DNA of 64,000 nt from Noviherbaspirillum autotrophicum (GCF_000818395.1 NZ_JWJG01000028.1:4193908-4257907); one strand, 5' to 3'. Counted from the first letter of the stretch, positions 47,882-57,492 are shown. A program made the numbers and translations. The notes: generated by a model from the sequence alone, not told the origin.

Positions 47882-48018
47882 GAATGAAAGTAAAGGATAC
47901 AGATCAAGATTATGCTAATCTAACCTCGCAAGCGGGCATTGGCGATTGGACATTTTGTCCTCCCCCTTTCCGGGAAGCCTCAAAAAGACCTGCCAATATC
48001 CAATTTGAGGAGCGACGA

Positions 48019-49356
48019 ATGTCCAGTACCAGCATGCATGGCGGGACGCTGCCCGCCCATTTACGTTCGGCCGCACGCGATGCCGGCAACGCCGATCATT
48101 CCAACATTGCGCCGGGCGAAATCGCCGTCGGCGTGGTCATCGGCCGCGCCTCCGAATATTTCGACTTCTTTGTGTATGCCATCGCCTCGGTGCTGGTGTT
48201 TCCATCCGTGTTCTTCCCCTTCGAGCAGCGACTCGAGGGAACGCTGTACGCATTCACGATCTTCTCCTTTGCCTTTATCGCCCGGCCATTCGGCACCGTC
48301 GCCTTCATGGCCATCCAGCGCCGCTTCAGCCGGGAGCTGAAACTGATGCTCGCGCTCCTGCTGCTGGGCGCATCCACCGCCGGCATCGCCTTCTTGCCGA
48401 CCTACGCTCATCTGGGGTCGGCAGCGATCGTGCTGCTGGCGATCCTGCGCATCGGTCAGGGCATCGCGCTGGGCGGCTCATGGGATGGCTTGCCGTCGCT
48501 GCTGGCGCTGAGCGCGCCAAAACGCCGCCGCGGCTGGTACGCGATGCTGGGGCAACTGGGCGCACCGGTCGGCTTCATCGTCGCGGCCGGATTGTTCTGG
48601 TTCCTGCTGTCGGCGCTGTCCAGCGCGGACTTCCTGGAATGGGGCTGGCGCTATCCGTTCTACGTCGCATTCGCCATCAACGTCGTCGCGCTGTTTGCCC
48701 GCCTGCGCCTGGTATCCACCGACGAATATGCGCGCCTGCTCGACGAGCGCGAGCTGGAACCGACCAACGCGCTGAAAATGGTCTGCTCGCAAGGACGCAA
48801 TGTGCTGATCGGCGCGCTCGCGGCGCTGGCGAGCTATGCGCTGTTCCACCTCGTGACAGTTTTCCCGCTGTCCTGGATCACGCTATATTCGTCGCGCTCG
48901 ATCAGCGACTTCCTGGCGATCCAGATGATCGGCGCCGCACTGGCGGCGGCCGGCGTGGTCGCCTCCGGCCTGATCGCCGACCGCTTCGGCCGGCGCACCA
49001 CGCTGGGCACCCTCGCCGCCCTGATTGCGCTGTTCAGCGGCGTGGTACCGATGCTCATGGATGGCGGCGATCTGGGCCAGACCGTTTTCATCCTGGTCGG
49101 CTTCGCCCTGCTCGGCCTGTCTTATGGCCAGGCTTCTGGCGCTGTGACGGCCAACTTCCTGCGCAAATACCGCTACACCGGCGCCGCCCTGACCTCCGAT
49201 CTGGCATGGCTGGTCGGCGCCGGCTTTGCGCCGCTGGTCGCGCTCGGCCTGTCGGCGCATTTCGGACTGGCGTATGTTGGCCTGTATCTGCTGTCGGGCG
49301 CAGTCGGCTCGCTGGCGGCATTGAGCCTCAATCGCGCGCTGGAAATCAGGGATTGA
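48019..49356 (+). CDS. MFS transporter, metabolite:H+ symporter type
   Basis: 445 residues from ATG 48019, preceded by TGAGGAG at the ideal distance; the open frame extends to 47884 but lacks a better start. Twelve helices. NIAPGEIAVGVVIGRASEYFDFFVYAIA is the opening of the MHS family in two parts, with the membrane motif ARPFGTVAFMAI and a second-half ADRFGRRTTLG loop typical of MFS. Substrate unknown; relatives move dicarboxylates, aromatic acids or compatible solutes. It is followed by a strong terminator. Confidence 0.88.
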   Translation: MSSTSMHGGTLPAHLRSAARDAGNADHSNIAPGEIAVGVVIGRASEYFDFFVYAIASVLVFPSVFFPFEQRLEGTLYAFTIFSFAFIARPFGTVAFMAIQRRFSRELKLMLALLLLGASTAGIAFLPTYAHLGSAAIVLLAILRIGQGIALGGSWDGLPSLLALSAPKRRRGWYAMLGQLGAPVGFIVAAGLFWFLLSALSSADFLEWGWRYPFYVAFAINVVALFARLRLVSTDEYARLLDERELEPTNALKMVCSQGRNVLIGALAALASYALFHLVTVFPLSWITLYSSRSISDFLAIQMIGAALAAAGVVASGLIADRFGRRTTLGTLAALIALFSGVVPMLMDGGDLGQTVFILVGFALLGLSYGQASGAVTANFLRKYRYTGAALTSDLAWLVGAGFAPLVALGLSAHFGLAYVGLYLLSGAVGSLAALSLNRALEIRD

Positions 49357-49385
49357 CCAGCTGTCGCAAGCAGCAAAAACACGAA

Positions 49386-49417
49386 GGGTTGCAGGCCTTC
49401 GCCTGCAACCCTTTTTT
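49386..49417 (+). terminator. rho-independent terminator after the MFS gene
   Basis: Perfect 11-bp stem GGGTTGCAGGC / GCCTGCAACCC with loop CTTC, then T6 at 49412-49417. It ends the MFS transcript 30 bp after its stop. Confidence 0.9.
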
Positions 49418-49468
49418 CATGCGACGTCAGGAAGCCGCACTCCGCACTTGCATTGGCACGCGAGCGAG

Positions 49469-50845
49469 TTACTGGCCTGGCAATTGCGCGATGGCCAGCT
49501 TGAGCGCATCAAAGCAGGCGGGATCAAGCGCCGTGCCGACTGTTTGCGCCATCATTTCAAGCGTCTGCGGGATGGGAATGGCGCCGCGGTAAGGGCGCGC
49601 GGCCGTGATGGCGTCAAAGATATCGGCCGTGGTAATGATGCGGGTTTCAATGCCGATTTCCTCCGCCGTCAGGCCGCGCGGGTAGCCGCCGCCATCGAGC
49701 CGTTCATGATGGGCGCCGGCGACGCGGGCCAATTCTGAAAAGGCGCTAATGCGCGACAGGATGGTTTCGGTGTAAGTGGCGTGCAGCTTCACCGCATTCC
49801 ACTCCTCCCTGTCGAGCTTGCCCGCCTTGTCGAGCACGCTGTTGCTCACACCCAGCTTGCGGACGTCGTGCAGCAGCGCGCCGCGCCTGAGCCAGCGACG
49901 GCGCTCGCATGACAGGCCGAGCGTTTCAGCGATCATGTCGGCATACAATGCCACGCGCGCGCTATGCCCGCTCGTATAAGGACTCTTCGAGTCCACCACC
50001 TGGCCAAAAGCCGCAGCGATATCGTCCAGATAGTCGTCATCCAGCGGCACCTCGTGGCCCGCCGGTTCCAGCGCCTGCACAGCCCGGTCGACCTCTTCCG
50101 ACGCCAGCATGCGCCAGAAGGACTCCGCCTGCGCTACCTCCTCAAAGGATTGCACCAGACGCGGATCGAACCAGCGCCCCGCACGCGCGCGTACCTCGTC
50201 CAGAGCCGCCTGCCGGCCGCCGGCGGTATGAAAAACGTCGATCACCTGGGCCAGCAGCGCGATGCGGGCATAGACAGGGATAGCCTCTCCCGCCAGGCCT
50301 TCCGGCTTGCCTTTGCCATTGAAATGTTCATCGAGACTGTAGATGCCGCGCGCCACGCCGTCGGGAAAGCGCAGCAGCCGCGCGATCTCCGCACCGCGCT
50401 GGCAGCGCGTGGCAATCAGGTCATGCGCAATTTCGCTGCCGTCGCGCAGGATCGTCAGCACGCTGCGAAAGCGTTCGGCCAGCCCCGCCTTGAGGCCGGT
50501 GTGCGTGAGCACAAACGACAGCACTTGCGGCAGGCTATCGCCCACCGTCTTGAAATCGCGCTTGAAATGCAGGTCATCCGTGAGATACAACTCGCAGATA
50601 CGGGCTGCGTTGCTGCTGCAGCCGAGGTCCTTGAGCAGCAGCGTGTAATACAGTTCCCACAACTGCTCCTCGGACAGCCCTGCGCTGCGCCCGATATGCA
50701 TCCCGATCCAGCAACAGCGCACACAATGCCCGGGCGGCTGGCCTTCGGTAATATCGAGCGCATAACTGAGCGCACCAATGAGCTCCGAAAGCTGGAGGGC
50801 GGCGCTTGGTGGAGAAGATGGCTGTGCGCGGTATGAAGAATTCAT
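49469..50845 (-). CDS. HD-GYP-type phosphodiesterase, tandem HD domains
   Basis: 458 residues, no membrane helices. The N-terminal half is an HD-like helical domain (GHCVRCCWIGMHIGRSAGL; LLLKDLGCSSNAARI) where the His-Asp pair is changed, so it is probably not catalytic. The C-terminal half is a proper HD-GYP domain: SPYTSGHSARVALYADMIAE, LLHDVRKLGV (His-Asp), and HHERLDGGGYPRGL (HHExxDGxGYP). It is predicted to break down cyclic di-GMP, which may affect polysaccharide output, but no such link is shown here. Stop 50 bp from the MFS terminator; convergent with that gene. Confidence 0.9.
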   Translation of the reverse strand: MNSSYRAQPSSPPSAALQLSELIGALSYALDITEGQPPGHCVRCCWIGMHIGRSAGLSEEQLWELYYTLLLKDLGCSSNAARICELYLTDDLHFKRDFKTVGDSLPQVLSFVLTHTGLKAGLAERFRSVLTILRDGSEIAHDLIATRCQRGAEIARLLRFPDGVARGIYSLDEHFNGKGKPEGLAGEAIPVYARIALLAQVIDVFHTAGGRQAALDEVRARAGRWFDPRLVQSFEEVAQAESFWRMLASEEVDRAVQALEPAGHEVPLDDDYLDDIAAAFGQVVDSKSPYTSGHSARVALYADMIAETLGLSCERRRWLRRGALLHDVRKLGVSNSVLDKAGKLDREEWNAVKLHATYTETILSRISAFSELARVAGAHHERLDGGGYPRGLTAEEIGIETRIITTADIFDAITAARPYRGAIPIPQTLEMMAQTVGTALDPACFDALKLAIAQLPGQ

Positions 50846-50951
50846 GAAGGGGGAGATTTTTTCCTACGAGCAACAAATTGATTGTATGCGATTTGCAGGA
50901 AAACGCCGCAGCCCTCCACTACGCCAGGCAATAAACACAAAGTAACTGTCG

Positions 50952-50990
50952 CAAAAAAGAAAAAGGGGCTGCACTTGAGTGCAACCCCTT
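50952..50990 (-). terminator. rho-independent terminator after the tRNA
   Basis: On the - strand AAGGGG-T-TGCACT, loop CA, AGTGCA-G-CCCCTT, followed by a T-rich run TTTTCTTTTTTG. It lies 9 bp after the tRNA 3' end and should end its transcript. Confidence 0.85.
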
Positions 50991-50998
50991 GATTTGTT

Positions 50999-51077
<79 letters not shown>

Positions 51078-51334
51078 GGTAAACTTTCAATATCCGTCCC
51101 TGTTTTTTTACGTCAATGGGTCAGATTAAGGGTCAAAGATTATAACGCACGCGACATTCTTTTCTCCCGCATTCCAAGTGGAGTTCCGGTGCAGCCCATG
51201 ATTTTTGGCCCTCGTCAAATCTTTCACTGACAATCGAGCCGGTTTCGCACTCCAGCGAATCCACAATAGCCTTTGCTGGTTTTCAAGACCTGTGCCTTAA
51301 AATCACTTGGCCACACGATAATTTAAATAGAATC

Positions 51335-51523
51335 AGGCAACAATGTGGAAGGTGGCAGGACCGGATACAGCGTACGGGATTCCCGACCTTGTCAAAGACT
51401 TTCGCCAACAAGGCAGACGCCATCCGTTGGGGCAAGGAAAAGGAGGTCGAACTGGAGCGAGGCAGCTTCATCTGCCCTCCCAAGGTGGAACGTACCGCCC
51501 TGCTCGACTTTCTACAGCGGTAG
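51335..51523 (+). pseudogene. tyrosine integrase N-terminal fragment
   Basis: The frame reads RQQCGRWQDRIQRTGFPTLS then KTFANKADAIRWGKEKEVEL and ERGSF, ending at TAG 51521-51523. This is the beginning of phage-type tyrosine recombinases: the AP2-like arm-binding segment W-x-x-RI-x-R-x-GFP, KTF-x-x-K-x-DA-x-x-W and E-x-x-x-E-x-G-x-F. No start codon in good context and no catalytic domain. It lies 258 bp from a tRNA gene, the usual integration site for such enzymes, so a former genomic island is likely. Confidence 0.75.
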
Positions 51524-52094
51524 GCTCGCGCAACCCGGCGGCAATCGTCGGCGGCAACCGAAGTTGCTCAACTTCATTACTTGTCGAGGATTGAGCAGGC
51601 CTTTTGTCCGTGCTTAGCTCAACTTCAAGATCTATTCGGTGTGCTTTCCTCTTATGCTTATCAAGGCGATCGCCCCGGATGCCGCAGTAGCAGATTGGGC
51701 ATCGCACCATCTCCGGCTTTGCCCCAATAAAATGTGCATTAAGTAGCGGTGCTTGGTCAGTTCTGCGCGAGGTAGCGGGCGCCGAGTCGCGCGGCCGAAC
51801 CACCTGTTGCTGCTCTGTTCGGCTCACATTTTTTTCCGTTGATTGCTTCTGAGAATTAGCCTTTGCGGGCTGTGTATCTACCTCATGCACCTTTCTTAAA
51901 TGCTTTTGTAGATGTCTTACAGAAGCATGGCAATACTGACATCGGACGACGACTTTGGCTTTGGCTTTGACACCAACAACTCGGTATATTGAATCCGGCG
52001 ATCCGCGGCCGGCCCCGATCTCATCCAGGAGGCCCCAACCCCCGCATTTATAGCAATTTTGGTTCTCGCCCCCGCAACTACAAGGTCGTGACAT
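51468..52094 (-). CDS. protein with a Cys-rich knuckle and two C2H2-like zinc fingers
   Basis: 208 residues from ATG 52094, preceded by GAGGAG. Residues 4-21 form a DnaJ-type Cys cluster (CSCGGENQNCYKCGGWG). Two C2H2-like fingers follow, CQYCHASVRHLQKHLRKVH (about residue 52) and CPICYCGIRGDRLDKHKRKAH (about residue 130), separated by a polar linker. C2H2-type fingers are rare in bacteria and usually bind nucleic acid. The last 18 residues are antisense to the integrase fragment, so the natural C-terminus may have been replaced by a deletion. Divergent from the Nmad2-like gene (267 bp between starts). Confidence 0.7.
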   Translation of the reverse strand: MSRPCSCGGENQNCYKCGGWGLLDEIGAGRGSPDSIYRVVGVKAKAKVVVRCQYCHASVRHLQKHLRKVHEVDTQPAKANSQKQSTEKNVSRTEQQQVVRPRDSAPATSRRTDQAPLLNAHFIGAKPEMVRCPICYCGIRGDRLDKHKRKAHRIDLEVELSTDKRPAQSSTSNEVEQLRLPPTIAAGLREPTAVESRAGRYVPPWEGR

Positions 52095-52361
52095 CGCCGA
52101 CTCCTCTTGCGCATGCTGTTGCAATTGTTGCAATTAAGGCTTTTGGCTGCTTTGCTTTTGCTCAGGTTCCACGCTTTGAACGTCCGAGACCGGACGGCGT
52201 TCTCGCTTAATCAACGCCAAGAGCCCTGAGAATGCAATCAGATGCTTTACTGCCTACCTAGTCGAGATGCGGCATCCCGATTCTTGTGCCAGCTCATGGA
52301 CTTTTGCCGCGTGTCGACTCATTCTCACAAAAACACGCTACCTAAGCTGACATTTCGATCC

Positions 52362-53060
52362 ATGCCGACGCTTTGCACATACGTAATGACGGTTGACTCA
52401 GGGCTCGCCCCGAATCCATATTGGGACTGGTGCACCCTCGCCGTCTGCACTCCAAACCGCCAGAGCGCGCGTCTTAGTGCTGGCGACTGGATCGCAGGCG
52501 TTTTAAAAGACCACGATCAGTGGCGCCTGGTGTACACGATGCGCGTTGCCGAGCGAATTCACATGGACGCGTATTTTAGAGACGAGCGCTTTGTCAAAAA
52601 GAAACCCGACTTGCGCGGCACGTGGCAGCAGCGGTGCGGAGACAACTTCTACAGCCTCAATCCAGACGGGATATGGGTTCAGCACAAGAATGTCTTCCAC
52701 ATTGGGAAGGAATTCCTCAAGAAGGACACGCGTCGTCCACACGTGTTTGTGTCTTCTGACTACTGGTATTTTGGGCGAAACGCGCCTTTGGTCCCGATCG
52801 AGTTTCACTCGATGCTCGGTGGCCGCGGTATCCGGGTTTCGCATCCACCACAGCTTGTTCAGAAATTTCTCTTATGGGTGCAATCCGGATATTCACCCGG
52901 CATTCATGGACTACCAACCCACAATCCAGAAATAGAAGACGTGCCAACGGCGGCGCCTTCAACACATACCTGCGGGGTAAGGCGAGCGGCCCCAGCGACA
53001 AAGTCTGGCGACGATGGCGTGGGCAATTCGGCATATAAGCGCCCCTCCTGCCGCCAGTAA
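52362..53060 (+). CDS. Nmad2-like (nucleotide modification associated domain) protein
   Basis: 232 residues from ATG 52362. The N-terminal 170 residues match what I remember of the Nmad2 family: CTYVMTVDSGLAPNPYWDWC, TLAVCTPNRQSARLSAGDWI, RLVYTMRVAERIHMDAYF, RFVKKKPDLRGTWQQRCGDN and FVSSDYWYFGRNAP. The family was named from its association with DNA base-modification genes; its biochemistry is not known to me. The C-terminal 55 residues are Pro/Ser/Thr-rich and may be read-through of other sequence. No phage structural genes are near. The assignment is from memory of the family pattern. Confidence 0.55.
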   Translation: MPTLCTYVMTVDSGLAPNPYWDWCTLAVCTPNRQSARLSAGDWIAGVLKDHDQWRLVYTMRVAERIHMDAYFRDERFVKKKPDLRGTWQQRCGDNFYSLNPDGIWVQHKNVFHIGKEFLKKDTRRPHVFVSSDYWYFGRNAPLVPIEFHSMLGGRGIRVSHPPQLVQKFLLWVQSGYSPGIHGLPTHNPEIEDVPTAAPSTHTCGVRRAAPATKSGDDGVGNSAYKRPSCRQ

Positions 53061-53856
53061 ATTAACCCATATGCTGTCCGCAATGCAATTAAGCACGCAT
53101 GGTATCTGTATGGATTGCCCTCCGAATATCTTTGCAACCCCGGATCGCGCAATCGACTCTAAACGGTCCTTGCCAGTTTCAGTAAGCCGACGTTCAGCTA
53201 TCGCCGCTTAGGACAAAGGTGGCTACTAAACCGGGGCGATTCAGTGTCTGTTTGAATGATGCCCTAGGAGCCAGATCACGATAATAGCGACAGTCACAAC
53301 CCCGGGATAGACATGGCGACATTTATCGTAGCGAGTGGCTACGATAATGTCCCCGATAGCAATTGAGATTGAATGACATCGGGCTGCAGATCCGGATCTT
53401 CGTTGATAATGCACTTTCTAGGCAGCGACAAGAATCTGGTAAGCCGTGCACACCACGGATAACTCGCGCAAGGCGAATTCCCGTTTGTGTCCCTTACGCG
53501 TAGGCTAATGTGCGTATCTCCCAGCACGCCCTCGATCACCGAATTGTCATGCAGCGTGACAATCGTCGATCCGGGGCGTTCGAGATGGCGTCAAATGGAA
53601 TTTCCACTGTACCGTCAGTGAGCGATTTATCGATCTGTCGGTAATACGAATATTCAGATGGCCGTGACAGGATTTGAGAAACCGCAACCACTTCTCATTA
53701 AGAGCGCCTAGATTCTAGGTTACTCTTCCTCGACTTTTAGTGGCATTACGTCACGTTAAACGTATGGAGCGCATATCCATACGGAAATGCATTCTTGCCG
53801 AGTTGTGCTTCGTCGGGGGCGCAAAATTTCAAGTAGCTATCCAATGGAGCTATTGC
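53061..53856. other. stretch without intact genes
   Basis: About 800 bases. It contains an IS5-type transposase tail at 53241-53350 (- strand) and short frames without recognisable domains, such as 53339-53539 on the - strand. The right end holds the leader of the lipoprotein gene. I see no promoter I could defend. Confidence 0.5.
53241..53350 (-). pseudogene. IS5-family transposase C-terminal remnant
   Basis: The - strand reads VATRYDKCRHVYPGVVTVAI then IVIWLLGHHSNRH and a stop at 53241. IS5-type transposases end in (I/V)ATRYDK followed by a hydrophobic stretch and IWL, so this is the final 35 residues of such a protein. The catalytic part is missing. Confidence 0.55.
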
Positions 53857-55968
53857 ATGATGAAGGCAATAAAAAGCACCTTCGGACCTACGTTTCACCA
53901 CTATATTTTTGCCTTTTTGGTAGCGACACTGGGGCTCGTTGCATGTGGTGGCGGAGGTGGTAGCTCGGCAGATACGGGAAGCAACGACATAGCCACCAAC
54001 AATCCTGGATCTCCCAGTGCGGGTGGCATCAGTGAACAAACTACGCCTGTTCGAATTACTACAATGTCTACCGATGCCACCCTTGACCCGGCATTGCCAG
54101 CATCCATTGCGAAAGCAGTGACCAAAGTGGTGAGTCCAGTCGGTGAGGGTATCCCCAGTTCTACACTACCAATGTTGACGGCAGATAGTAATGGTGACTC
54201 GATGGTGTTTGCCATGGATGCCCAGGGCAATGTGCTATTGGCCGCTCGAACAAGGGATGCCAACACGGTTTTGAGCATTGAGTCTACTGCGATCTCTTTG
54301 GCAAGGCTGGCGATTGGCGTATTGCCGGACACAGTCAATGCAAGTCAAATAAACGAAGACATACGTGCCACCCCTTCTTTCAAGGACCTCGCATCAGCTA
54401 TTGCCATTGCGCTGGAGAGCACAACGCCGCCTGCCTCGAACGCAGCTGTCCTTGACGCGATAACTGAAGTCCTTGTCCAGTTGAGGCCGTCTCTCGTTCA
54501 ACGCTTGGAGGCGGCGCAAGCTTCATCCGCAACAACCCAGCTAGCCGCGGTAATGGTGTCGCCATCCGTAACATCGCCATTTCCCTTTGGGTTAAATGGC
54601 AGCAGTATTGATCAAGTAGAGGTTACGAATGACAGTTATTTGGTGAGCAATAAATCCCTTATAGCATGGAGCTTAACAAGTAGCGCAGCAAGCCAGCCTA
54701 TTTTGCTCGAAGGTACGCAAACCTCTAGCCGACTTACCGGTTCCCCTAAAACCGTTACTCTTCCCAATAATGGGGGCAATGGCTTCAACTTAACGATCGA
54801 GCAGAATGAAGTCAGCTCACGCGCAACCATCATGACAATTGCATCTGATCTCATTTCGTTAGCGGCTGGTAATGTGGTTTCTTCGGATAAGGTAGCGAAA
54901 TGCACCACAACCATTGCTAAAAAGTTTCTTTTACCCAAAGATATGGACCCAATTCTCAGTTCACCTAGCCTGTCCACCTTTACAAGCTACATTAGGAAGG
55001 TGGTTACGTTCGGCAACATCCAAAGCGCACTCAATGACTGCACGGATTTAGGAAATACGAAAAATGTGAACGAGACATTCGTCAATGGACTGACGGGCAT
55101 TGTAGTTAATTTTTTTGATACGAAAAAGAAGGCTAATGATTTCGGCATCATGTTCGAGATTATTCAGTTTCGCACAGCCATAGGCTTGCCCGCACAAACA
55201 GTGGGAGTTTGTGAAAGCAGTAGTTCAGGCGGAGTAAGGATTGTCAACTGCGCCCGTAAATTCATGTTCGATCCAGAGCCGACTATCACTGTTGGGCAAA
55301 CCACGACGCCGAATCTGGTTGCGCTCGATGCTAGCGACCAAAAAACGGCACGACCAGCGAATCTTCAGTTTTCATCCAATAATCCAGACATTGTGACCGT
55401 GGATGAAAAAACGGGCGCAGTCACGGCAGTAAAATCTGGCACGGCGCTCATCAAGATTCTCGATGTATCCACCGGCGTATCAAGCCTCGCTTCTGTGACG
55501 GTACAGTTTTCCTCCATCATTTCAGCGCAAGTCACGTTCACGCCGGAGACGCGTGCGAATGTGCCGGGAGTGAGTATCGGTATTCGCTACGGTTGTGACA
55601 GTAACTGCCCTGGAAATGTCAGGATCTACAAGGTCGAGGCTGCAATTACCTGTCAAGTGACTGAACGGTCGGATGCAGACGGCTCAATGCGCGTGGTTTC
55701 AAACGATGTGCTCGCCTTCGGGCGTGACATCGCGCCGCCGTTATCGCTTGGCATCCTTGGCAAAATCGGTTCGCGTCAAGCGAACGACTTTACCAAAGTG
55801 GGCGATGACTGGTTTATACCTGGGATCAGAAGTACAGGCCGTGTTACTGCAGTCTCGTGCAACGACTCCTCGAACCTCGGCAATACCTTCAACTATGTGG
55901 ATGCGAATGGCGCGACCACGAGCTTGAACTTCGTGGTGAAGGGCGGCAGCTACAGCACTGGCTTTTAA
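53857..55968 (+). CDS. lipoprotein with a bacterial Ig-like (Big2) domain
   Basis: 703 residues from ATG 53857, with GGAG eight bases upstream. The signal peptide ends GLVACGGGGG, a lipobox with a glycine run, so it should be anchored in a membrane. The middle (about residues 70-460) is Ala/Ser/Thr-rich with no domain I know. A Big2 fold occupies roughly residues 470-550: TITVGQTTTPNLVALDASDQ, SSNNPDIVTVDEKTGAVTAV and SGTALIKI. Cysteine pairs in the last 130 residues could form disulfides. Surface or adhesion-type role is a guess. A thioredoxin-fold exported protein follows at 109 bp. Confidence 0.75.
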   Translation: MMKAIKSTFGPTFHHYIFAFLVATLGLVACGGGGGSSADTGSNDIATNNPGSPSAGGISEQTTPVRITTMSTDATLDPALPASIAKAVTKVVSPVGEGIPSSTLPMLTADSNGDSMVFAMDAQGNVLLAARTRDANTVLSIESTAISLARLAIGVLPDTVNASQINEDIRATPSFKDLASAIAIALESTTPPASNAAVLDAITEVLVQLRPSLVQRLEAAQASSATTQLAAVMVSPSVTSPFPFGLNGSSIDQVEVTNDSYLVSNKSLIAWSLTSSAASQPILLEGTQTSSRLTGSPKTVTLPNNGGNGFNLTIEQNEVSSRATIMTIASDLISLAAGNVVSSDKVAKCTTTIAKKFLLPKDMDPILSSPSLSTFTSYIRKVVTFGNIQSALNDCTDLGNTKNVNETFVNGLTGIVVNFFDTKKKANDFGIMFEIIQFRTAIGLPAQTVGVCESSSSGGVRIVNCARKFMFDPEPTITVGQTTTPNLVALDASDQKTARPANLQFSSNNPDIVTVDEKTGAVTAVKSGTALIKILDVSTGVSSLASVTVQFSSIISAQVTFTPETRANVPGVSIGIRYGCDSNCPGNVRIYKVEAAITCQVTERSDADGSMRVVSNDVLAFGRDIAPPLSLGILGKIGSRQANDFTKVGDDWFIPGIRSTGRVTAVSCNDSSNLGNTFNYVDANGATTSLNFVVKGGSYSTGF

Positions 55969-56076
55969 CGCGTACTGAAGGAGCTATTTGCGGGGAAATG
56001 CAAACGCAGGATGACGCAGGATGTCTCGTTCATCGCACATGTTCCAGCACCATTTCGCATCAACAGAGAAGCGATC

Positions 56077-56556
56077 ATGAATAGTTGCTGCAGACGAGAC
56101 TTCTTGCGACGATTGGCCCTCGTATTGGTAGCGGGACGATTCGGACAAGCTTTTGCCAACGAGGATGACGATGCCGGCAAAAAAAGCGGTCGAAATTCTG
56201 ACATCATCTTGGTCGTGTTCTCAGCGAAGGATTGCGGTTTCTGCATGAGATGGAAAGGATCGCTTGGCGGACGCGGCGATCTTGAGCGATGGCCTGATAA
56301 AGAACAGATCCGCTATTACATCGTCGAAAAAGACACCCTTGCCCTCCCATTTTTGCCCGAGCATTTTCCGGCGGATCTGGACTGGTTGTGGCGCCGTCTC
56401 GAACGAAAAAACGCCAAGTTGGGCGTGCCCTCTTTTCGCATCTTTGTCGACCGCAAGCGTATCGCCAACGAATATGGCTACTCCAGCTGGGATACCAAAA
56501 TCTTCCCACTATTGAAGGAGTTAGTCGATAAAAAGAAAAAAGGTGATCCGATTTAG
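56077..56556 (+). CDS. Tat-type exported thioredoxin-fold protein
   Basis: 159 residues from ATG 56077. The N-terminus NSCCRRDFLRRLALVLVAGR has a twin-arginine motif (RRDFLRR) and a cleavage site near AFA-NE. The body has a thioredoxin active site CGFC in VVFSAKDCGFCMRWKG and the cis-proline GVPSFRIFVDRKRI. It may form or reduce disulfides in the periplasm, with the upstream Cys-containing lipoprotein as a possible client. An IS701 remnant begins just after its stop, so the original downstream gene is lost. Confidence 0.78.
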   Translation: MNSCCRRDFLRRLALVLVAGRFGQAFANEDDDAGKKSGRNSDIILVVFSAKDCGFCMRWKGSLGGRGDLERWPDKEQIRYYIVEKDTLALPFLPEHFPADLDWLWRRLERKNAKLGVPSFRIFVDRKRIANEYGYSSWDTKIFPLLKELVDKKKKGDPI

Positions 56557-56601
56557 GAAATACGGACCAGTCGAGGGGCCATTTTTTCTGCAAACTTGCT
56601 C

Positions 56602-57037
56602 GTTCGCAATCCAGCAACACGCGTCCATGAGCACTGGAATAGGAGGGGAACACGCCTATCTGGCAATTCTCGATACGTCCGGCGGTGCCCCTATACCGGT
56701 GTTGCACGACGGCCGAGCATCGGCCCTTCTTCAGAAAACCGATTTCGTCCGCCATGAGCACGCCGTCTTCATCGCACAGTGTCTGGGCAATGTAATCGAC
56801 CAGATTATTACGCGGCCCGGCGCAATCCCACCGTGCCCGGTCCAGCAAATGTTGCACCCTGTAGGGTGACAGGTGATTCGACACATTGGCAAGCTGCCAG
56901 CCGTTCTTGCACTGCACCAGCCTGAGCAGGCCAATCAGATAATCCCGTGCCCGCTCCTGCATCTCGCGCAGTTTGAAGCGGCGTCCGATATAGGCAAACA
57001 GGTCAATCAGCTCCTCGACCCACGACGGGATGTCAAT
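56602..57037 (-). pseudogene. IS701-family transposase, N-terminal fragment
   Basis: Reading down from about 57037: IDIPSWVEELIDLFAYIGRR, then NGWQLANVSNHLSPYRVQHL, LDRARWDCAGPRNNLVDYIA, VLMADEIGFLKKG (catalytic Asp-Glu) and RYRGTAGRIENCQIGVFPSY, ending near HGRVLLDCE. This is the first 145 residues of an IS701/DDE_5-type transposase, where the start codon has become ATT and the catalytic rest is gone. The frame stays open beyond, but the sequence there is antisense to the thioredoxin-fold gene. Confidence 0.82.
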
Positions 57038-57052
57038 GGAGTATGGGGGAAG

Positions 57053-57478
57053 CTATCTAAGACGCTGGCCGGCTCGGTAGTGCGTTGGCGACAAACGCTT
57101 AATGGGGTCGAAGCGAGCCTTATACTCGTCCACCTCCCACATCCACGCCTCTACGATCCTGTATTGCGGGTCATACAGGATCCAGATCAGACGGTCCCAA
57201 TCGTAGTTGGTTGCTTTGGGCACCATCGTCACAAAGCTTCCTGGCTTTCCACTTGGTCTGTTGCCTTTGATCTGGTAGCGCTTCCCCTCGAACCTGAAGT
57301 CATACCCACGCTGTACCGCGGTCGCGCCTTGCATGCAAACGGAATACTGCTCAATCGACATCCCAACTAGGCGAGCCGCATCATACTCGGACAACGTAGC
57401 GGTGATCATGGGAGCGTTTCCGAAAGCTCGTTCCCACGCGATAGCTGTCTCGACAAGTTGCTGACGTAAGTGCTCCAC
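57053..57478 (-). CDS. hypothetical protein, restriction-endonuclease-like appearance
   Basis: 141 residues from GTG 57478, 14 bases after the gene upstream. The middle reads YDFRFEGKRYQIKGNRPSGK with PGSFVTMVPKATNYDWDRLI: a charged residue near the end of one strand, then Q-x-K on the next, followed by DRLIWILYD. This Asp/Glu-x(n)-Q-x-K pattern is what PD-(D/E)XK-type nucleases show, with the acidic residue tentatively in GYDFRF. The family is known to me only as hypothetical. With the partner upstream it forms a compact two-gene module that may be a defence or mobile-element function. Confidence 0.6.
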   Translation of the reverse strand: MEHLRQQLVETAIAWERAFGNAPMITATLSEYDAARLVGMSIEQYSVCMQGATAVQRGYDFRFEGKRYQIKGNRPSGKPGSFVTMVPKATNYDWDRLIWILYDPQYRIVEAWMWEVDEYKARFDPIKRLSPTHYRAGQRLR

Positions 57479-57492
57479 TCTGCTCGCGCAAT

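Noticed and set aside
52904..53152. 82-codon - strand frame opposite the end of the Nmad2-like gene
   Set aside because: Mostly antisense to the better supported + strand gene and without any family pattern.
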